A DNA stretch of 64,000 nucleotides from Candidatus Coproplasma stercoravium (GTDB lineage: Bacteria > Bacillota > Clostridia > Christensenellales > Borkfalkiaceae): positions 1 through 64,000 of the forward strand of contig DVFR01000019.1 in the NCBI GenBank assembly GCA_018713165.1, read 5' to 3'. Position 1 is the first letter of the stretch; every line of letters begins with the position of its first letter. The position numbers were made by a program, and so were the translations under genes. The notes beneath the pieces were generated by a model, which was not told the origin of the DNA, ran no database searches, and saw only the letters and a list, made by a program, of their open reading frames with translations. This document shows positions 1-8,090 of the stretch, piece after piece.

Positions 1-1
1 T

Positions 2-27
2 GGCGCGCCCGAAAAATCGGGCGCGCC
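2..27. terminator. GC-rich hairpin at window edge
   Basis: A perfect 11-bp stem (GGCGCGCCCGA and its complement) closes a 4-base A loop. No T-run follows on the + strand, so it is only a possible terminator or attenuator of a gene lying upstream of the window. Confidence 0.4.
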
Positions 28-116
28 GCCGCTTTGCTTCATATTGCAAAGTTTTATGTACTGATTTCTTATTTTTTTACAACTTTTTTACAATTTAAAG
101 CGCGATTTTTTTGTTT

Positions 117-149
117 TTGACTCCACAAATAAAAAATTTATGATATAAT
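117..149 (+). promoter_or_regulatory. Promoter of the phosphofructokinase gene
   Basis: TTGACT at 117-122 is followed after 16 nt by TATGAT (139-144). A perfect TATAAT overlaps at 144-149 but would need a 21-nt spacer. The region is strongly AT-rich, unlike the coding DNA. The start codon lies about 60 nt downstream. Confidence 0.6.
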
Positions 150-207
150 GGTTATGCTTTAAATCAGACAGGCTGCACGCCGTGTGGCGTACGGAGAGGA
201 AAAGGAT

Positions 208-1275
208 ATGAGGATAGGCATACTTACGAGCGGGGGCGACTGCCCCGGGCTCAACGCCGTTCTGCGCGGTTTTTGCAAGTGCGCTTTCAATATAATGAAG
301 GACGTGGAAATCTACGGCTTTCTGGAGGGCTACGCAGGACTTATAAATAAGGAATACAAAGTTCTCACCCCTGCCGACGTGGAGAACATTCTCGACCTCG
401 GCGGCACGATTCTGGGCACTTCCCGCCAGCCGTACAAGCTGATGACGGTGAAGGAGGGCGACGCGCCCACAAAGCTTGCCCAGATGGTGGAGAACTACAA
501 CAAGCTCAAACTCGACCTTCTGGTTACGCTCGGCGGGGCGGGCACTCACAAAACGGCCTCCCTGCTCTCCGTCGAGGGCTGCAACGTGATAGGGCTTCCC
601 AAGACGATTGACAACGATATCTACGGCACCGACGTAACTTTCGGTTTCCACACGGCGGTGGATATCGCCGCGGGCGCCATAAAGCGCATACGCACCACTG
701 CCGACAGTCATTCCCGCGTGTTCTTCGTGGAGGTTATGGGCAACAAGGTCGGCTGGCTCACGCTCTATTCGGGGCTCGCCGCCGGCGCCGACGCCATACT
801 CATTCCCGAAATTCCATACGACGAGGAGAAGCTTGCAGAGTTCATCAAAACGAAAAAGCAGTCCAGCCGCTCCGTGGTGATTGCCGTGGCGGAGGGCGTT
901 ATGAGCGTGCGCGAGGCGGCCATGTCGAAGAAGGAGCGCCGCGAATATCTCTCCTCGTTCGGTTCTGCCACCGCCGCGGAGAGGCTCACCGCCGTAATGA
1001 CGGATAAAACGGGAGTGCAGTGCCGCTCCACCGTGCTCGGACACATACAGCGCGGGGGAGAGCCCTGCGCCTACGATAAGTTTATATCCACCGAAATCGG
1101 CGCCTTCGGCGCGCACCTTGCAAAGGTGGGCAGGTACGGCGTTACGGTGTGTATCCGAAACAACAAGCTCGGCTACAACATGCTCGTCGATATAGCGGGC
1201 AAAACCAAGCGCGTCCCCGCAGACGGGCAGCTTGTGCTGCTGGCGAAGGATATGGGTATCTATTTTGGCGACTGA
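208..1275 (+). CDS. pfkA: 6-phosphofructokinase (group III type)
   Basis: Phosphorylates fructose 6-phosphate in the cytosol, the committed step of glycolysis. The 355-residue protein opens with the PFK motif SGGDCPGLNAVLRG (residues 8-21). The catalytic PKTIDND is at 131-137 and HIQRGGEP at 279-286. A Lys precedes TIDND (K132), as in PPi-type and group III enzymes, while G112 is the ATP-type residue, so the phosphoryl donor is uncertain. The metal-site motif reads GGAGTHKTA (109-117), with Ala where relatives I recall have Asn or Asp. Start 208 is chosen over an in-frame GTG at 184 because GGAGAGG sits 8 nt upstream of the ATG. Confidence 0.93.
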   Translation: MRIGILTSGGDCPGLNAVLRGFCKCAFNIMKDVEIYGFLEGYAGLINKEYKVLTPADVENILDLGGTILGTSRQPYKLMTVKEGDAPTKLAQMVENYNKLKLDLLVTLGGAGTHKTASLLSVEGCNVIGLPKTIDNDIYGTDVTFGFHTAVDIAAGAIKRIRTTADSHSRVFFVEVMGNKVGWLTLYSGLAAGADAILIPEIPYDEEKLAEFIKTKKQSSRSVVIAVAEGVMSVREAAMSKKERREYLSSFGSATAAERLTAVMTDKTGVQCRSTVLGHIQRGGEPCAYDKFISTEIGAFGAHLAKVGRYGVTVCIRNNKLGYNMLVDIAGKTKRVPADGQLVLLAKDMGIYFGD

Positions 1276-1280
1276 AAAAA

Positions 1281-1581
1281 TTCACGAAAAATCTTTGCTG
1301 GTGCCGCAAATCTTTTTCCGTGATTTTAAGGGCTTTGCCCTCGCGTGCACAATCTTAAGGGCTCTTTTATAGTCTAATTGTGCACGCTCACCCAGCGAGC
1401 CCGCTTTCGCGGCAAATTGAGTCGCGCTAACGCAGGGAAACCCTGCTTGCGCACGTTATTTATTTTTTAAACTGATAATGCCGAAGGACGGTAGCCCGAA
1501 TTTAGTTCGGGCGTTAAGCCGGACTACGACAATATAAATCTCACGGCAAAGATTTTTGCGAAGCAAAAAGATTTGCGTGAA
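1281..1581 (+). repeat. Palindrome-ended intergenic repeat, copy 1
   Basis: Fills most of the gap between pfkA and ppx. Each end is an imperfect hairpin beginning TTCACG/TCACGG and ending CGTGA (1281-1323 and 1540-1581). The body (about 1307-1450) contains GGGCTTTGCCCTCGCG, CGCTCACCCAGCGAGCCCGC and GGGAAACCCTGCTTGCGCA. The same blocks occur in the same order on the opposite strand at 35829-36054. Both copies start a few bases after a stop codon. No transposase is present, so a non-autonomous (MITE- or REP-like) element is likely. Confidence 0.7.
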
Positions 1582-1604
1582 CACTTTGTGGAGGAAAAAA
1601 AAGG

Positions 1605-2690
1605 ATGTATGCAGTTATAGACATAAGCTCTACGAGCGTTTCTATGCTCGTGTGCGGAAAAGACGGTGCGCACCCCGCCTATAAGTACAGAGAGAGCCTC
1701 TCCGCCCTGAGTTTTACCGAGGGCGGAAAACTTACCGAGCACGGCGTTGAAAAGCTGTGCGACAAGATTTCAATTTTCCAGGACCAGTGCAAAAAACTCG
1801 GGGTTGAAAAACTCTACGTAGTCTCCACCGCCGCAATGCGCTTTATCGACAACGCCGAAGAGGTGTTCAAAGCGATACGCGCAAAAACGGGCGCCGTCGT
1901 AAACCAGATTGACGGCGAAACGGAGGCATACTGCGACCTCGTCGCGAACGAAAAGTTCCGCTCTATGGAAAAGCCCGTTATAATCGATATCGGCGGCGCC
2001 AGCATAGAGATGTGCGACCTTTCTAAGGGCGGCAAAGAGGGCATTTACTGCCTCAATTTCGGCGCGCTCACGCTCCAGCGCAAGTTCGTCAAGAGCGTGT
2101 ATCCCGATAGAGAGGAGTGCTCGAAAATCAAAAAGTTTATCAAAAAGTCGCTTGCAAAGGCCGATGTGCCCCCGTTCGACGGCGGCACGGCGGTGCTCGT
2201 AGGCGCAACCACGCGCTCGGTGTACGAGATTTACCGCGACTACTACGATATCGAAGTTTCGGAGAATATGACGATAGAGCTCGAAAAGCTCAAAAAACTC
2301 GCCAAAAAACTGATAGAGGCGCCCGACAGGTCGCACCTTCTCATCAAAAACGCGCCCGAAAAGATATATTTCATCGTCGTCGCGCTCATAACGCTCGTCC
2401 AGCTCTTAAAGAAATTCGGTTTCACGAGCATCGCGGTCAGCGACGCGGGCGTTAAAGAGGGCTATCTGAAGCTCGCCCTTTCCGGCGAGGTGAAGGCGGA
2501 GATTTCGCCCTTCTTCCCCGAAAGGCCGGTAAAGGAGATAAAGAGCGCCGAGGAGCTGGTAGAGCATATAAAGCTGCGCCAGAAGGCGGGTAAGGCGCCC
2601 GTAAAAAAGAGAGAGGATAAACCCGCCGCGGAAAAATCCGAAGAAAAACCCGCGGAGGCGGCCAAACCTGCGGAAAAGCCCGCCGAATAA
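1605..2690 (+). CDS. ppx: Ppx/GppA family exopolyphosphatase
   Basis: Predicted to hydrolyse inorganic polyphosphate or pppGpp. The actin-fold phosphate-1 motif is MYAVIDISSTSVSMLV at the N-terminus, STAAMRF follows near residue 75, the catalytic-Glu region is QIDGETEAY (about 101-109) and the phosphate-2 loop is VIIDIGGASIEM (about 125-136). The last ~50 residues are a Lys/Ala/Pro/Glu-rich tail of low complexity. At 361 aa it is the short, Ppx-core form without the C-terminal HD domain of the E. coli enzyme. GGAGG lies just upstream of the ATG. The ppk gene follows 74 nt later, the usual polyphosphate pairing. Confidence 0.88.
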   Translation: MYAVIDISSTSVSMLVCGKDGAHPAYKYRESLSALSFTEGGKLTEHGVEKLCDKISIFQDQCKKLGVEKLYVVSTAAMRFIDNAEEVFKAIRAKTGAVVNQIDGETEAYCDLVANEKFRSMEKPVIIDIGGASIEMCDLSKGGKEGIYCLNFGALTLQRKFVKSVYPDREECSKIKKFIKKSLAKADVPPFDGGTAVLVGATTRSVYEIYRDYYDIEVSENMTIELEKLKKLAKKLIEAPDRSHLLIKNAPEKIYFIVVALITLVQLLKKFGFTSIAVSDAGVKEGYLKLALSGEVKAEISPFFPERPVKEIKSAEELVEHIKLRQKAGKAPVKKREDKPAAEKSEEKPAEAAKPAEKPAE

Positions 2691-2764
2691 CTCCGCAGTT
2701 TTATAAAGTATAATATATTGTAAATTAGCGTGCGGCGCTCTTTCCGCGCGCGGGCAAAGGAATT

Positions 2765-4837
2765 ATGGCAAACGATAAAACACCGATAAAGCTGATAAAG
2801 GGCGTATACGTAAACCGCGAACTCTCGTGGATAAAGTTCAACCTGCGCGTATTGGAGCAGGCGGCAGACGAGGATACGCCCGTACTCGAGAGGGGCAAAT
2901 TCCTCTCTATATTCACCTCGAACTTAGACGAATTTTTCATGGTGCGCATGGGCAGCCTCTATAACGAGGCGAAGATGCACCCCGACGCGTGCGACAACAA
3001 GACCAAGCTCACCTTCGGCATGCAGCTAAAAGCCATCGCCGAGAGGACGCCGAGGCTGTATGAGATGCGCGAGCACGTTTTCACGCACTTAAAGCGCGAC
3101 CTTTCGGAAGCGGGCATCAATATTTTAACGTACGACCAGCTCTCCGAAGGCAGAAAAGACGAGCTCAAAGCGCAGTTCAACGCAAGGGTTCTGCCCCTTC
3201 TCTCGCCCATGGTAATAGACGCAAAGCACCCGCTTTTAAGGTTTGAAAATTTAAGGTGCTACATGCTCTATAAATTGAAGAAGAACGACCATACGATGAT
3301 AGGCGTTATGGAGTTCTCCGATAAGCTCGACACCGTTTACCGCTTTTCCGGCGGCAAAAAATTCAGCTTTATCACGATGGAGGAGGTAATCAGGAACTTA
3401 GGTTATCTCGCATTTCCCGGCTATACGGCGACTTCCTCGATAATGATTCGCGTCACCCGCAACGCCGACATCGAAACGTACGTAGAGGACGCCGACATGG
3501 AATACAACAACGACTTCTCGCAGTATATGAAGAGCCAGGTCGAAACCCGTCTCGTGCAGAATGCGGTGAGGCTGGAAGTTTACGGCGAGAGCAAGTCGCT
3601 CATGAAGTTCGTCACCGAGGCGCTCGGCATAGAGGAGAACCTCATTTACAAGGTGCGTTCCAACTTCTCGTTCAAATATCTGTTCAGCCTTTCGAGGCGC
3701 ATAGACAAGGAACTCGCGGCCAGGCTCACTTATACGCCCTTCAAACCCAAGATATCCGAAAGGCTTGCAAAAGCCCCCTCAATGATTGACGAGGTGAGGA
3801 AGAAGGATATTCTTCTGCGATACCCCTTCGAGAGCATGGAGCCGCTCATCAAGCTTTTAAACGAGTGTGCCGACAGAAAGGACTGCATTGCCATAAAGAT
3901 AACCATATACCGACTTGCAGACCATTCGAGGATAGTCGAAGCCTTGAAACGCGCGAGCGAGAACGGAATCGACGTCACCGTGGTCATAGAGCTGTGCGCA
4001 AGGTTCGACGAGGAGAACAACCTCTACTTCGCGGGGCAGCTGCACGAGGCGGGCTGCAACATAATCTACGGAATGGAGAACTATAAGGTTCATTCCAAAA
4101 TAATCTCCATCGTGTTCTCCGACGAGGACGGCGGAATAAGCTATATAACCCACCTCGGCACGGGCAACTACAACGAGAGCACGGCAAAACAATATACCGA
4201 CTTGAACATAATAACCGCCGACCGCGCGATAGGCGAAGACGGCGCGGCGTTCTTCCGCAACGTTTCTATATCCAACGTCGACGGCGAATATTCGCGTTTG
4301 CAGATTGCGCCAAAATACTTCAAACAGAAGATTTTGGAGTGCCTCGATAACGAAATTGCCAAGGCAAAGGCGGGCAAAAAGGGACTGTTTATCGGCAAAA
4401 TGAACAGTCTTACCGATAAGGTGATAATCGATAAGCTCATAGAAGCTTCGTGCGCGGGCGTAAATATAAAGCTGATTATCCGCGGCATATGCTGCTTCCT
4501 TCCCGGCAAGGCGGGCAAGACGGAGAACATAAGCGTTATAAGCATAGTCGGCAGATTTTTGGAACATTCGCGCATATACTGCTTCGGCGAGGGCAAGGAG
4601 AGGGTTATGTATATCTCCTCCGCCGACCTCATGACGAGGAATACCGACAGGCGCGTCGAGATTGCCACGCCCGTCCTCGATAAGGACATCGAGAACGAGA
4701 TATATAAGATGCTCGAAATTATGCTCTCCGATAACGTTAACGCGCGCAGACTTCTCCCCGACGGCACGTACGAACGCGTCGAAAGCGAGAACGGCGAGAG
4801 AATCGATTCGCAGGACTACTTTTTAAAGCACGTATAA
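2765..4837 (+). CDS. ppk: Polyphosphate kinase 1
   Basis: Makes polyphosphate reversibly from ATP. The N-domain has NRELSWIKFNLRVLEQA (residues 17-33) and SNLDEFFMVRMG (52-63), both hallmarks of PPK1. The phosphorylated His of the PLD-like catalytic site is in YKVHSK (H443, equivalent to E. coli H435), followed by THLGTGNYNE. A second His, in HSRIYCFG (H601), matches the second catalytic His. Full length (690 aa) agrees with the family. AAAGG precedes the ATG. With ppx upstream it forms a polyphosphate synthesis/degradation pair. Confidence 0.96.
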   Translation: MANDKTPIKLIKGVYVNRELSWIKFNLRVLEQAADEDTPVLERGKFLSIFTSNLDEFFMVRMGSLYNEAKMHPDACDNKTKLTFGMQLKAIAERTPRLYEMREHVFTHLKRDLSEAGINILTYDQLSEGRKDELKAQFNARVLPLLSPMVIDAKHPLLRFENLRCYMLYKLKKNDHTMIGVMEFSDKLDTVYRFSGGKKFSFITMEEVIRNLGYLAFPGYTATSSIMIRVTRNADIETYVEDADMEYNNDFSQYMKSQVETRLVQNAVRLEVYGESKSLMKFVTEALGIEENLIYKVRSNFSFKYLFSLSRRIDKELAARLTYTPFKPKISERLAKAPSMIDEVRKKDILLRYPFESMEPLIKLLNECADRKDCIAIKITIYRLADHSRIVEALKRASENGIDVTVVIELCARFDEENNLYFAGQLHEAGCNIIYGMENYKVHSKIISIVFSDEDGGISYITHLGTGNYNESTAKQYTDLNIITADRAIGEDGAAFFRNVSISNVDGEYSRLQIAPKYFKQKILECLDNEIAKAKAGKKGLFIGKMNSLTDKVIIDKLIEASCAGVNIKLIIRGICCFLPGKAGKTENISVISIVGRFLEHSRIYCFGEGKERVMYISSADLMTRNTDRRVEIATPVLDKDIENEIYKMLEIMLSDNVNARRLLPDGTYERVESENGERIDSQDYFLKHV

Positions 4838-4886
4838 ATGTTGTTTCTTGCAAAAGGCGGCATAATATGCCTTAAACAATACAAAA

Positions 4887-4917
4887 AACAGCGGCATAAA
4901 AGCCGCTGTTTTTTTTG
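4887..4917 (+). terminator. Rho-independent terminator after ppk
   Basis: Stem AACAGCGGC / GCCGCTGTT with loop ATAAAA, followed by a run of eight T. It also lies just beyond the end of the convergent HTH gene. Confidence 0.9.
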
Positions 4918-4946
4918 TTTAATATGACCCGTGTTTTTTCAAGTGC

Positions 4947-5387
4947 TTATACTCTTCCGAGCATAGTATCTACCGAACAGTCGAAATATGCCGCTATTTT
5001 GACGAGATTGTCCATTGAAGGCGAGGTTTTGCCTTTAAGCCAACCGTGAAGAATGCTCCACGATATTCCCGTTTCCTCAACGAGAGTGCCCTGGCTTATG
5101 TTCCTTTCCTGCATAATGGCTTTAAGTCTTTCGCCGAAAGGAACGACGGGTTTGTATTCGACTTCCTCGCACGGATAATCCTTTAAACCGAGCAAAAAGT
5201 CTGCCGAGCAATTAAAAAATTCAACAAGTTTTATTAAGGTGTTGTAATTCGGCGCATTGTTCGCATTGAGAATATCCGAAAGTTTCGTGCGCCCCGTATT
5301 CAGTTTTTCGGCAAGCGATAGCTGATTTAAACCGCGTTCGTCCATAAGCTCTTGCAGGCTTTCAGATACTTTCGACAAAATAATCAT
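4947..5387 (-). CDS. Tandem-HTH XRE-family regulator
   Basis: A DNA-binding repressor-like protein of 146 aa made of two complete XRE/Cro helix-turn-helix units. Unit 1 covers about residues 8-70 (LQELMDERGLNQLSLAEKL, then NTGRTKLSDIL). Unit 2 covers about 85-146 (GERLKAIMQERNISQGTLVEE, then TGISWSILHGWLKGKTSPS). There is no ligand or protease domain. It is divergent from the 57-codon gene at 5531, and the shared 143-bp region holds a near-perfect 16-bp inverted repeat, so control of that promoter and of itself is likely. Confidence 0.85.
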   Translation of the reverse strand: MIILSKVSESLQELMDERGLNQLSLAEKLNTGRTKLSDILNANNAPNYNTLIKLVEFFNCSADFLLGLKDYPCEEVEYKPVVPFGERLKAIMQERNISQGTLVEETGISWSILHGWLKGKTSPSMDNLVKIAAYFDCSVDTMLGRV

Positions 5388-5416
5388 AACAAAGACCTTT
5401 TTCTACAATTTATTCT

Positions 5417-5460
5417 CTTCTGATTTGCGACATTTTTCTTGTCTTGTCGGAAATCAGAAG
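5417..5460. promoter_or_regulatory. Palindromic operator in the divergent promoter
   Basis: Arms CTTCTGATTTGCGACA (5417-5432) and TGTCGGAAATCAGAAG (5445-5460) match at 15 of 16 positions with a 12-nt centre. The right arm fills the spacer of the + strand promoter at 5439-5467. Placement between the tandem-HTH gene and its neighbour suggests a binding site for that regulator (inference). Confidence 0.75.
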
Positions 5461-5467
5461 TTATAAT
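5439..5467 (+). promoter_or_regulatory. Promoter of the 57-aa gene
   Basis: TTGTCT (5439-5444), 17-nt spacer, TATAAT (5462-5467). The spacer carries the right arm of the operator palindrome, so a bound repressor would block RNA polymerase. Confidence 0.7.
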
Positions 5468-5530
5468 ATAAACACACAAAGGTCAGCGCGCGGCAGTTGT
5501 GAATACAAATTGAAAAGGAACGTAAAAACT

Positions 5531-5704
5531 ATGACTCAAATGCAAAGCGAAAAATCCTACAAAATTGACGAAAAAAGTCTTTTAGAGGAAATTGTCATCA
5601 CAATCGGCGAATTTTTCGACTGTCGAATCGTCCGTAGCGGGGGAGAAGCTCTCTTGCGCTTCAACGACGGGCAAAAGTTCAAACTTTCAGTTACGGAACA
5701 ATAA
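5531..5704 (+). CDS. Small hypothetical protein, 57 aa
   Basis: I do not recognise this family. Translation from ATG 5531 gives a soluble, mixed-charge 57-residue protein (starts MTQMQSEKSYKIDEKS, contains EIVITIGEFFDCRIV and FNDGQKFKLSV), perhaps a small alpha/beta fold. An upstream in-frame ATG at 5444 is inside the promoter, before the likely transcription start, and is rejected; AAAAGGAA precedes 5531. It is followed by a terminator and controlled by the operator it shares with the divergent regulator. Confidence 0.6.
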   Translation: MTQMQSEKSYKIDEKSLLEEIVITIGEFFDCRIVRSGGEALLRFNDGQKFKLSVTEQ

Positions 5705-5710
5705 AGAGAA

Positions 5711-5746
5711 CGCCGCCTGTAAAATTTTGCAGGCGGCGCGCTTTTA
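5711..5746 (+). terminator. Terminator after the 57-aa gene
   Basis: Stem CGCCGCCTG / CAGGCGGCG around an AAAATTTT loop region, followed by CGCTTTTA. Confidence 0.75.
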
Positions 5747-5835
5747 GACGACGAAATGCAGCGCGTGCGCGTGGCGATAGAGGGGGTATGATTTTGATTG
5801 ACCCTATAATATGCCTTAATTAAAGCAAAATTCAA

Positions 5836-5876
5836 GCGGAGCGCGCCCGTGAAAGGGGCGCGCTCCGCGCTTTTTT
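5836..5876 (+). terminator. Terminator upstream of the SPFH gene
   Basis: A 13-bp GC stem (GCGGAGCGCGCCC and complement) is followed by GCTTTTTT. It insulates the cassette starting at 5983 from upstream transcription. Confidence 0.85.
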
Positions 5877-5886
5877 ATATCAGCCC

Positions 5887-5915
5887 TTTACAAATTTGCA
5901 GTTTTATGTTAATAT
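5887..5915 (+). promoter_or_regulatory. Promoter of the ESCRT/TIR-like cassette
   Basis: TTTACA (5887-5892), 17-nt spacer, TAATAT (5910-5915), directly after a strong terminator. It is the only convincing promoter I see before the eight same-strand genes at 5983-14481, whose gaps are 74-118 nt. Confidence 0.7.
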
Positions 5916-5982
5916 ATTAATCGGAGTAATGTTTCCGCGCAGGGGCTCCCCGCGCGGCATTCCCTTAAGGGAGGATTTTTAT

Positions 5983-6813
5983 ATGGCAACCGATTTGCAG
6001 GTCATTAAATACGAAGGCGACAACAGCGAACTTTTCAAGAGAATATGCGCCGACGGGCTCGACCCCGACGCAAAGCTCGTCGTGCCCGAAACCCACAACG
6101 CTATACTCATAAAAGACGGCGTTTTAATGGATACGCTCAACAGCGGCAGCTACGATATCTTTGAAGAGAAGTCGAGGCGCAAGTGCCGCAACGTGTCGGT
6201 CGAGGTGATTTATCTGTCTAAGACGGCGCGCCTCAAAGTTATGTGGGGCACCAAAACGCGCTTTTCCTTCCGTGACCCGCTTACCGACGTGCCCATAAAG
6301 GTGGGCGCGCACGGCGAGTTCGAGGTGCAGATTTGCAACCCGCGCAAGGCGTATATGGTGCTTATCGGCGCGGAGAACGAGTTCACGGTGCAGGACCTTA
6401 AAGACAGGCTGGCAACGCGCATGCTCAGCAAGGTCGAACCTGCGATAGCGGGCGCGATGCGCGCGGGCGGACTTACGTTCGACAGAATGAGCGAGCACAA
6501 GGACGAGATTGCGCAGTCAGTTCTGCCCGTGCTTTCAAAGATGTTCGAGGAGGACTACGGGCTTAAAATGTTCTCGTTCACCATCGCGAGCGTGGTTATT
6601 TCCGACGAGGATATCGCCGCGATAGAGGCGGCGCGCGCGGACGGAAACGTGCGCGGCGGCGTGTGTCCCCACTGCGGGGCGCCCTACGAAGAGGGCGCGA
6701 AGTTCTGCTCGGAGTGCGGCAGGGCGATATCGGGCAAGGTGTGCAAAAAGTGCGGCAAACTCAACGAGGACGACGCAAATTATTGCTCTTCCTGCGGCGA
6801 AAAGCTCGGCTGA
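5983..6813 (+). CDS. SPFH-domain protein with two C-terminal zinc ribbons
   Basis: A 276-aa protein of the bacterial SPFH (stomatin/prohibitin-like, YdjI-type) group, known or suspected to organise membrane patches. The SPFH domain covers about residues 5-215 (VVPETHNAILIKDG near 33-46; RFSFRDPLTDVPIKVG near 93-108). Two zinc ribbons follow: C228/C231/C242/C245 and C254/C257/C268/C271. No transmembrane helix is visible. Start 5983 follows GGGAGGA at 7 nt; an in-frame upstream start at 5896 lies inside the promoter. First gene of the cassette, and its zinc-ribbon theme recurs in three later genes. Confidence 0.87.
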   Translation: MATDLQVIKYEGDNSELFKRICADGLDPDAKLVVPETHNAILIKDGVLMDTLNSGSYDIFEEKSRRKCRNVSVEVIYLSKTARLKVMWGTKTRFSFRDPLTDVPIKVGAHGEFEVQICNPRKAYMVLIGAENEFTVQDLKDRLATRMLSKVEPAIAGAMRAGGLTFDRMSEHKDEIAQSVLPVLSKMFEEDYGLKMFSFTIASVVISDEDIAAIEAARADGNVRGGVCPHCGAPYEEGAKFCSECGRAISGKVCKKCGKLNEDDANYCSSCGEKLG

Positions 6814-6889
6814 GGCGGAAATTTACGGTAAAAACTTTGTATGCGCCCCGTGCGCATATACATAATTTATAAGTATAACGAGGTAAAAG

Positions 6890-7327
6890 ATGAACTTTTC
6901 TATGCTGGCGGCGCTGGAGCCGTACGAAATAGTCATAATAGTCGTCGTTGCGGCGGTGTTTGTGGGCATCATAATAGCGGCGCTCATATTTACGCGCAGG
7001 CGCAAGAGGAGCGTGGACGAAACGGTGCTCGAAAGCCGCGACGAGGTGAGCGAAAACGCGCACACAGTTCAGGTGCTCAAAGCGCTCGCGGAGGGCAAGA
7101 GCGAAGTTATCGCCGAGCTCGACGAGCTCTACGACAAGCTTTTGTATCTCACGCCCTCTGCCGACGACGAAGTCGCCGTTATCGACGAGAAGATAAAAAA
7201 CGCGCTCGGTGATATAAAGATAGAGCTCACCAAAACGCAGGGCAAGGACGACAGCGGCAAAACGGCGCAGTATATAGCCGATATAAAGGTATATATTGCC
7301 GAACGCGGCGTGTACACCGAAAGGTAA
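6890..7327 (+). CDS. Single-pass membrane protein of unknown function
   Basis: Not recognised as a known family. The 145-aa protein has one strong hydrophobic helix near residues 12-34 (EIVIIVVVAAVFVGIIIAAL) followed by a positive stop RRRKR, then a ~105-residue charged, helical cytosolic part (ELDELYDKLLYL, DEKIKNALGDIKIEL). That gives an N-out/C-in anchor topology by the positive-inside rule. GAGGT precedes the ATG. It lies between the SPFH protein and the two ESCRT-III-like proteins, so it may be their membrane partner (inference). Confidence 0.72.
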   Translation: MNFSMLAALEPYEIVIIVVVAAVFVGIIIAALIFTRRRKRSVDETVLESRDEVSENAHTVQVLKALAEGKSEVIAELDELYDKLLYLTPSADDEVAVIDEKIKNALGDIKIELTKTQGKDDSGKTAQYIADIKVYIAERGVYTER

Positions 7328-7407
7328 CGCGCCTCCCGCCGTACTGGAAGTGCCCAATATCGCATTCGGTCAAGGCGATATTTTCGTGAATTATAAAGGA
7401 GGTTTTT

Positions 7408-8016
7408 ATGTGGCCTTTTAAAAGTAAATACGATAAATTGAAGCGCGAGGACGTCGTCGACGCGATATGCAGCCTCGAAAAGCAGGAGGACGACCTCGAG
7501 GAGGCGATAAGCAGCCGTGCGAGGGAGATTGAGGAGCTGCTCGCAAAGGGCAGAAAGGAGACCAACCGCGAGCTCAAGCTCTTCTACGCCAAAAAGATAA
7601 CCTCCATGCGCGAGGAAAACCAGACCGACGTCAAGCGCGCGATGTATCTCATGTACAACATGAAGCTTCTGCGCAAGCTCAAGAGCACGATAGACGACAA
7701 CGAGTTTTTCATCAAAACGGGCAAGGTGTCGCTAGGCAATCTCCTCGCCGACCAGAAGGGGCTGGCGCAGTTTTTAAACAAGGCGCTCAATACCAAGGTG
7801 CGCAGCGAGCAGGTGCTCACCGACGCCGACGACACGTGGAACGAAATTCAGAGCGGCTACGAGGAGAACGAGCGCATTTACGGCGTCAACGAGCAGGACG
7901 ACGAGCTTCTCGCCATGTTTGAAACGGGCGAACAGCTCGACGCGGAGATGGGCGAGCTCGGCGTGAAAAACGAGGAAAAGAAGGCCGAGGCGCAGTCCGA
8001 CGAAAATTTACAATAG
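7408..8016 (+). CDS. ESCRT-III/Snf7-like helical protein A
   Basis: A 202-aa, almost wholly alpha-helical protein. It has a short amphipathic N-terminus (MWPFKSKYDKLKRED), a long charged helical pair (about residues 18-98), a break at TGKVSLGN (104-111), further helices to about 160, and an acidic C-terminus rich in Glu/Asp. Size, the hydrophobic MxxF start, the basic-then-acidic charge order and the helical hairpin resemble eukaryotic Snf7/CHMP and bacterial PspA/Vipp1 proteins. AAAGGAGG precedes the ATG. The next gene has the same design and a Vps4-like ATPase lies in the same cassette. The family call is by architecture only. Confidence 0.6.
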   Translation: MWPFKSKYDKLKREDVVDAICSLEKQEDDLEEAISSRAREIEELLAKGRKETNRELKLFYAKKITSMREENQTDVKRAMYLMYNMKLLRKLKSTIDDNEFFIKTGKVSLGNLLADQKGLAQFLNKALNTKVRSEQVLTDADDTWNEIQSGYEENERIYGVNEQDDELLAMFETGEQLDAEMGELGVKNEEKKAEAQSDENLQ

Positions 8017-8090
8017 ATTTGTATTGGCGCGGCAATATGCCGCAACGAACGCAATTTATAAATGCAAAAATTGTGTAAAGCGAGGATATT

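Noticed and set aside
88-1116. 342-aa minus-strand ORF
   Set aside because: Antisense to pfkA and made of His/Arg/Ala-rich shadow sequence; no family resemblance.
4947-5704. Classical toxin-antitoxin pair
   Set aside because: Genes are divergent, the regulator has two HTH units and no toxin fold is seen in the 57-aa protein. Kept only as a possibility in the operator finding.
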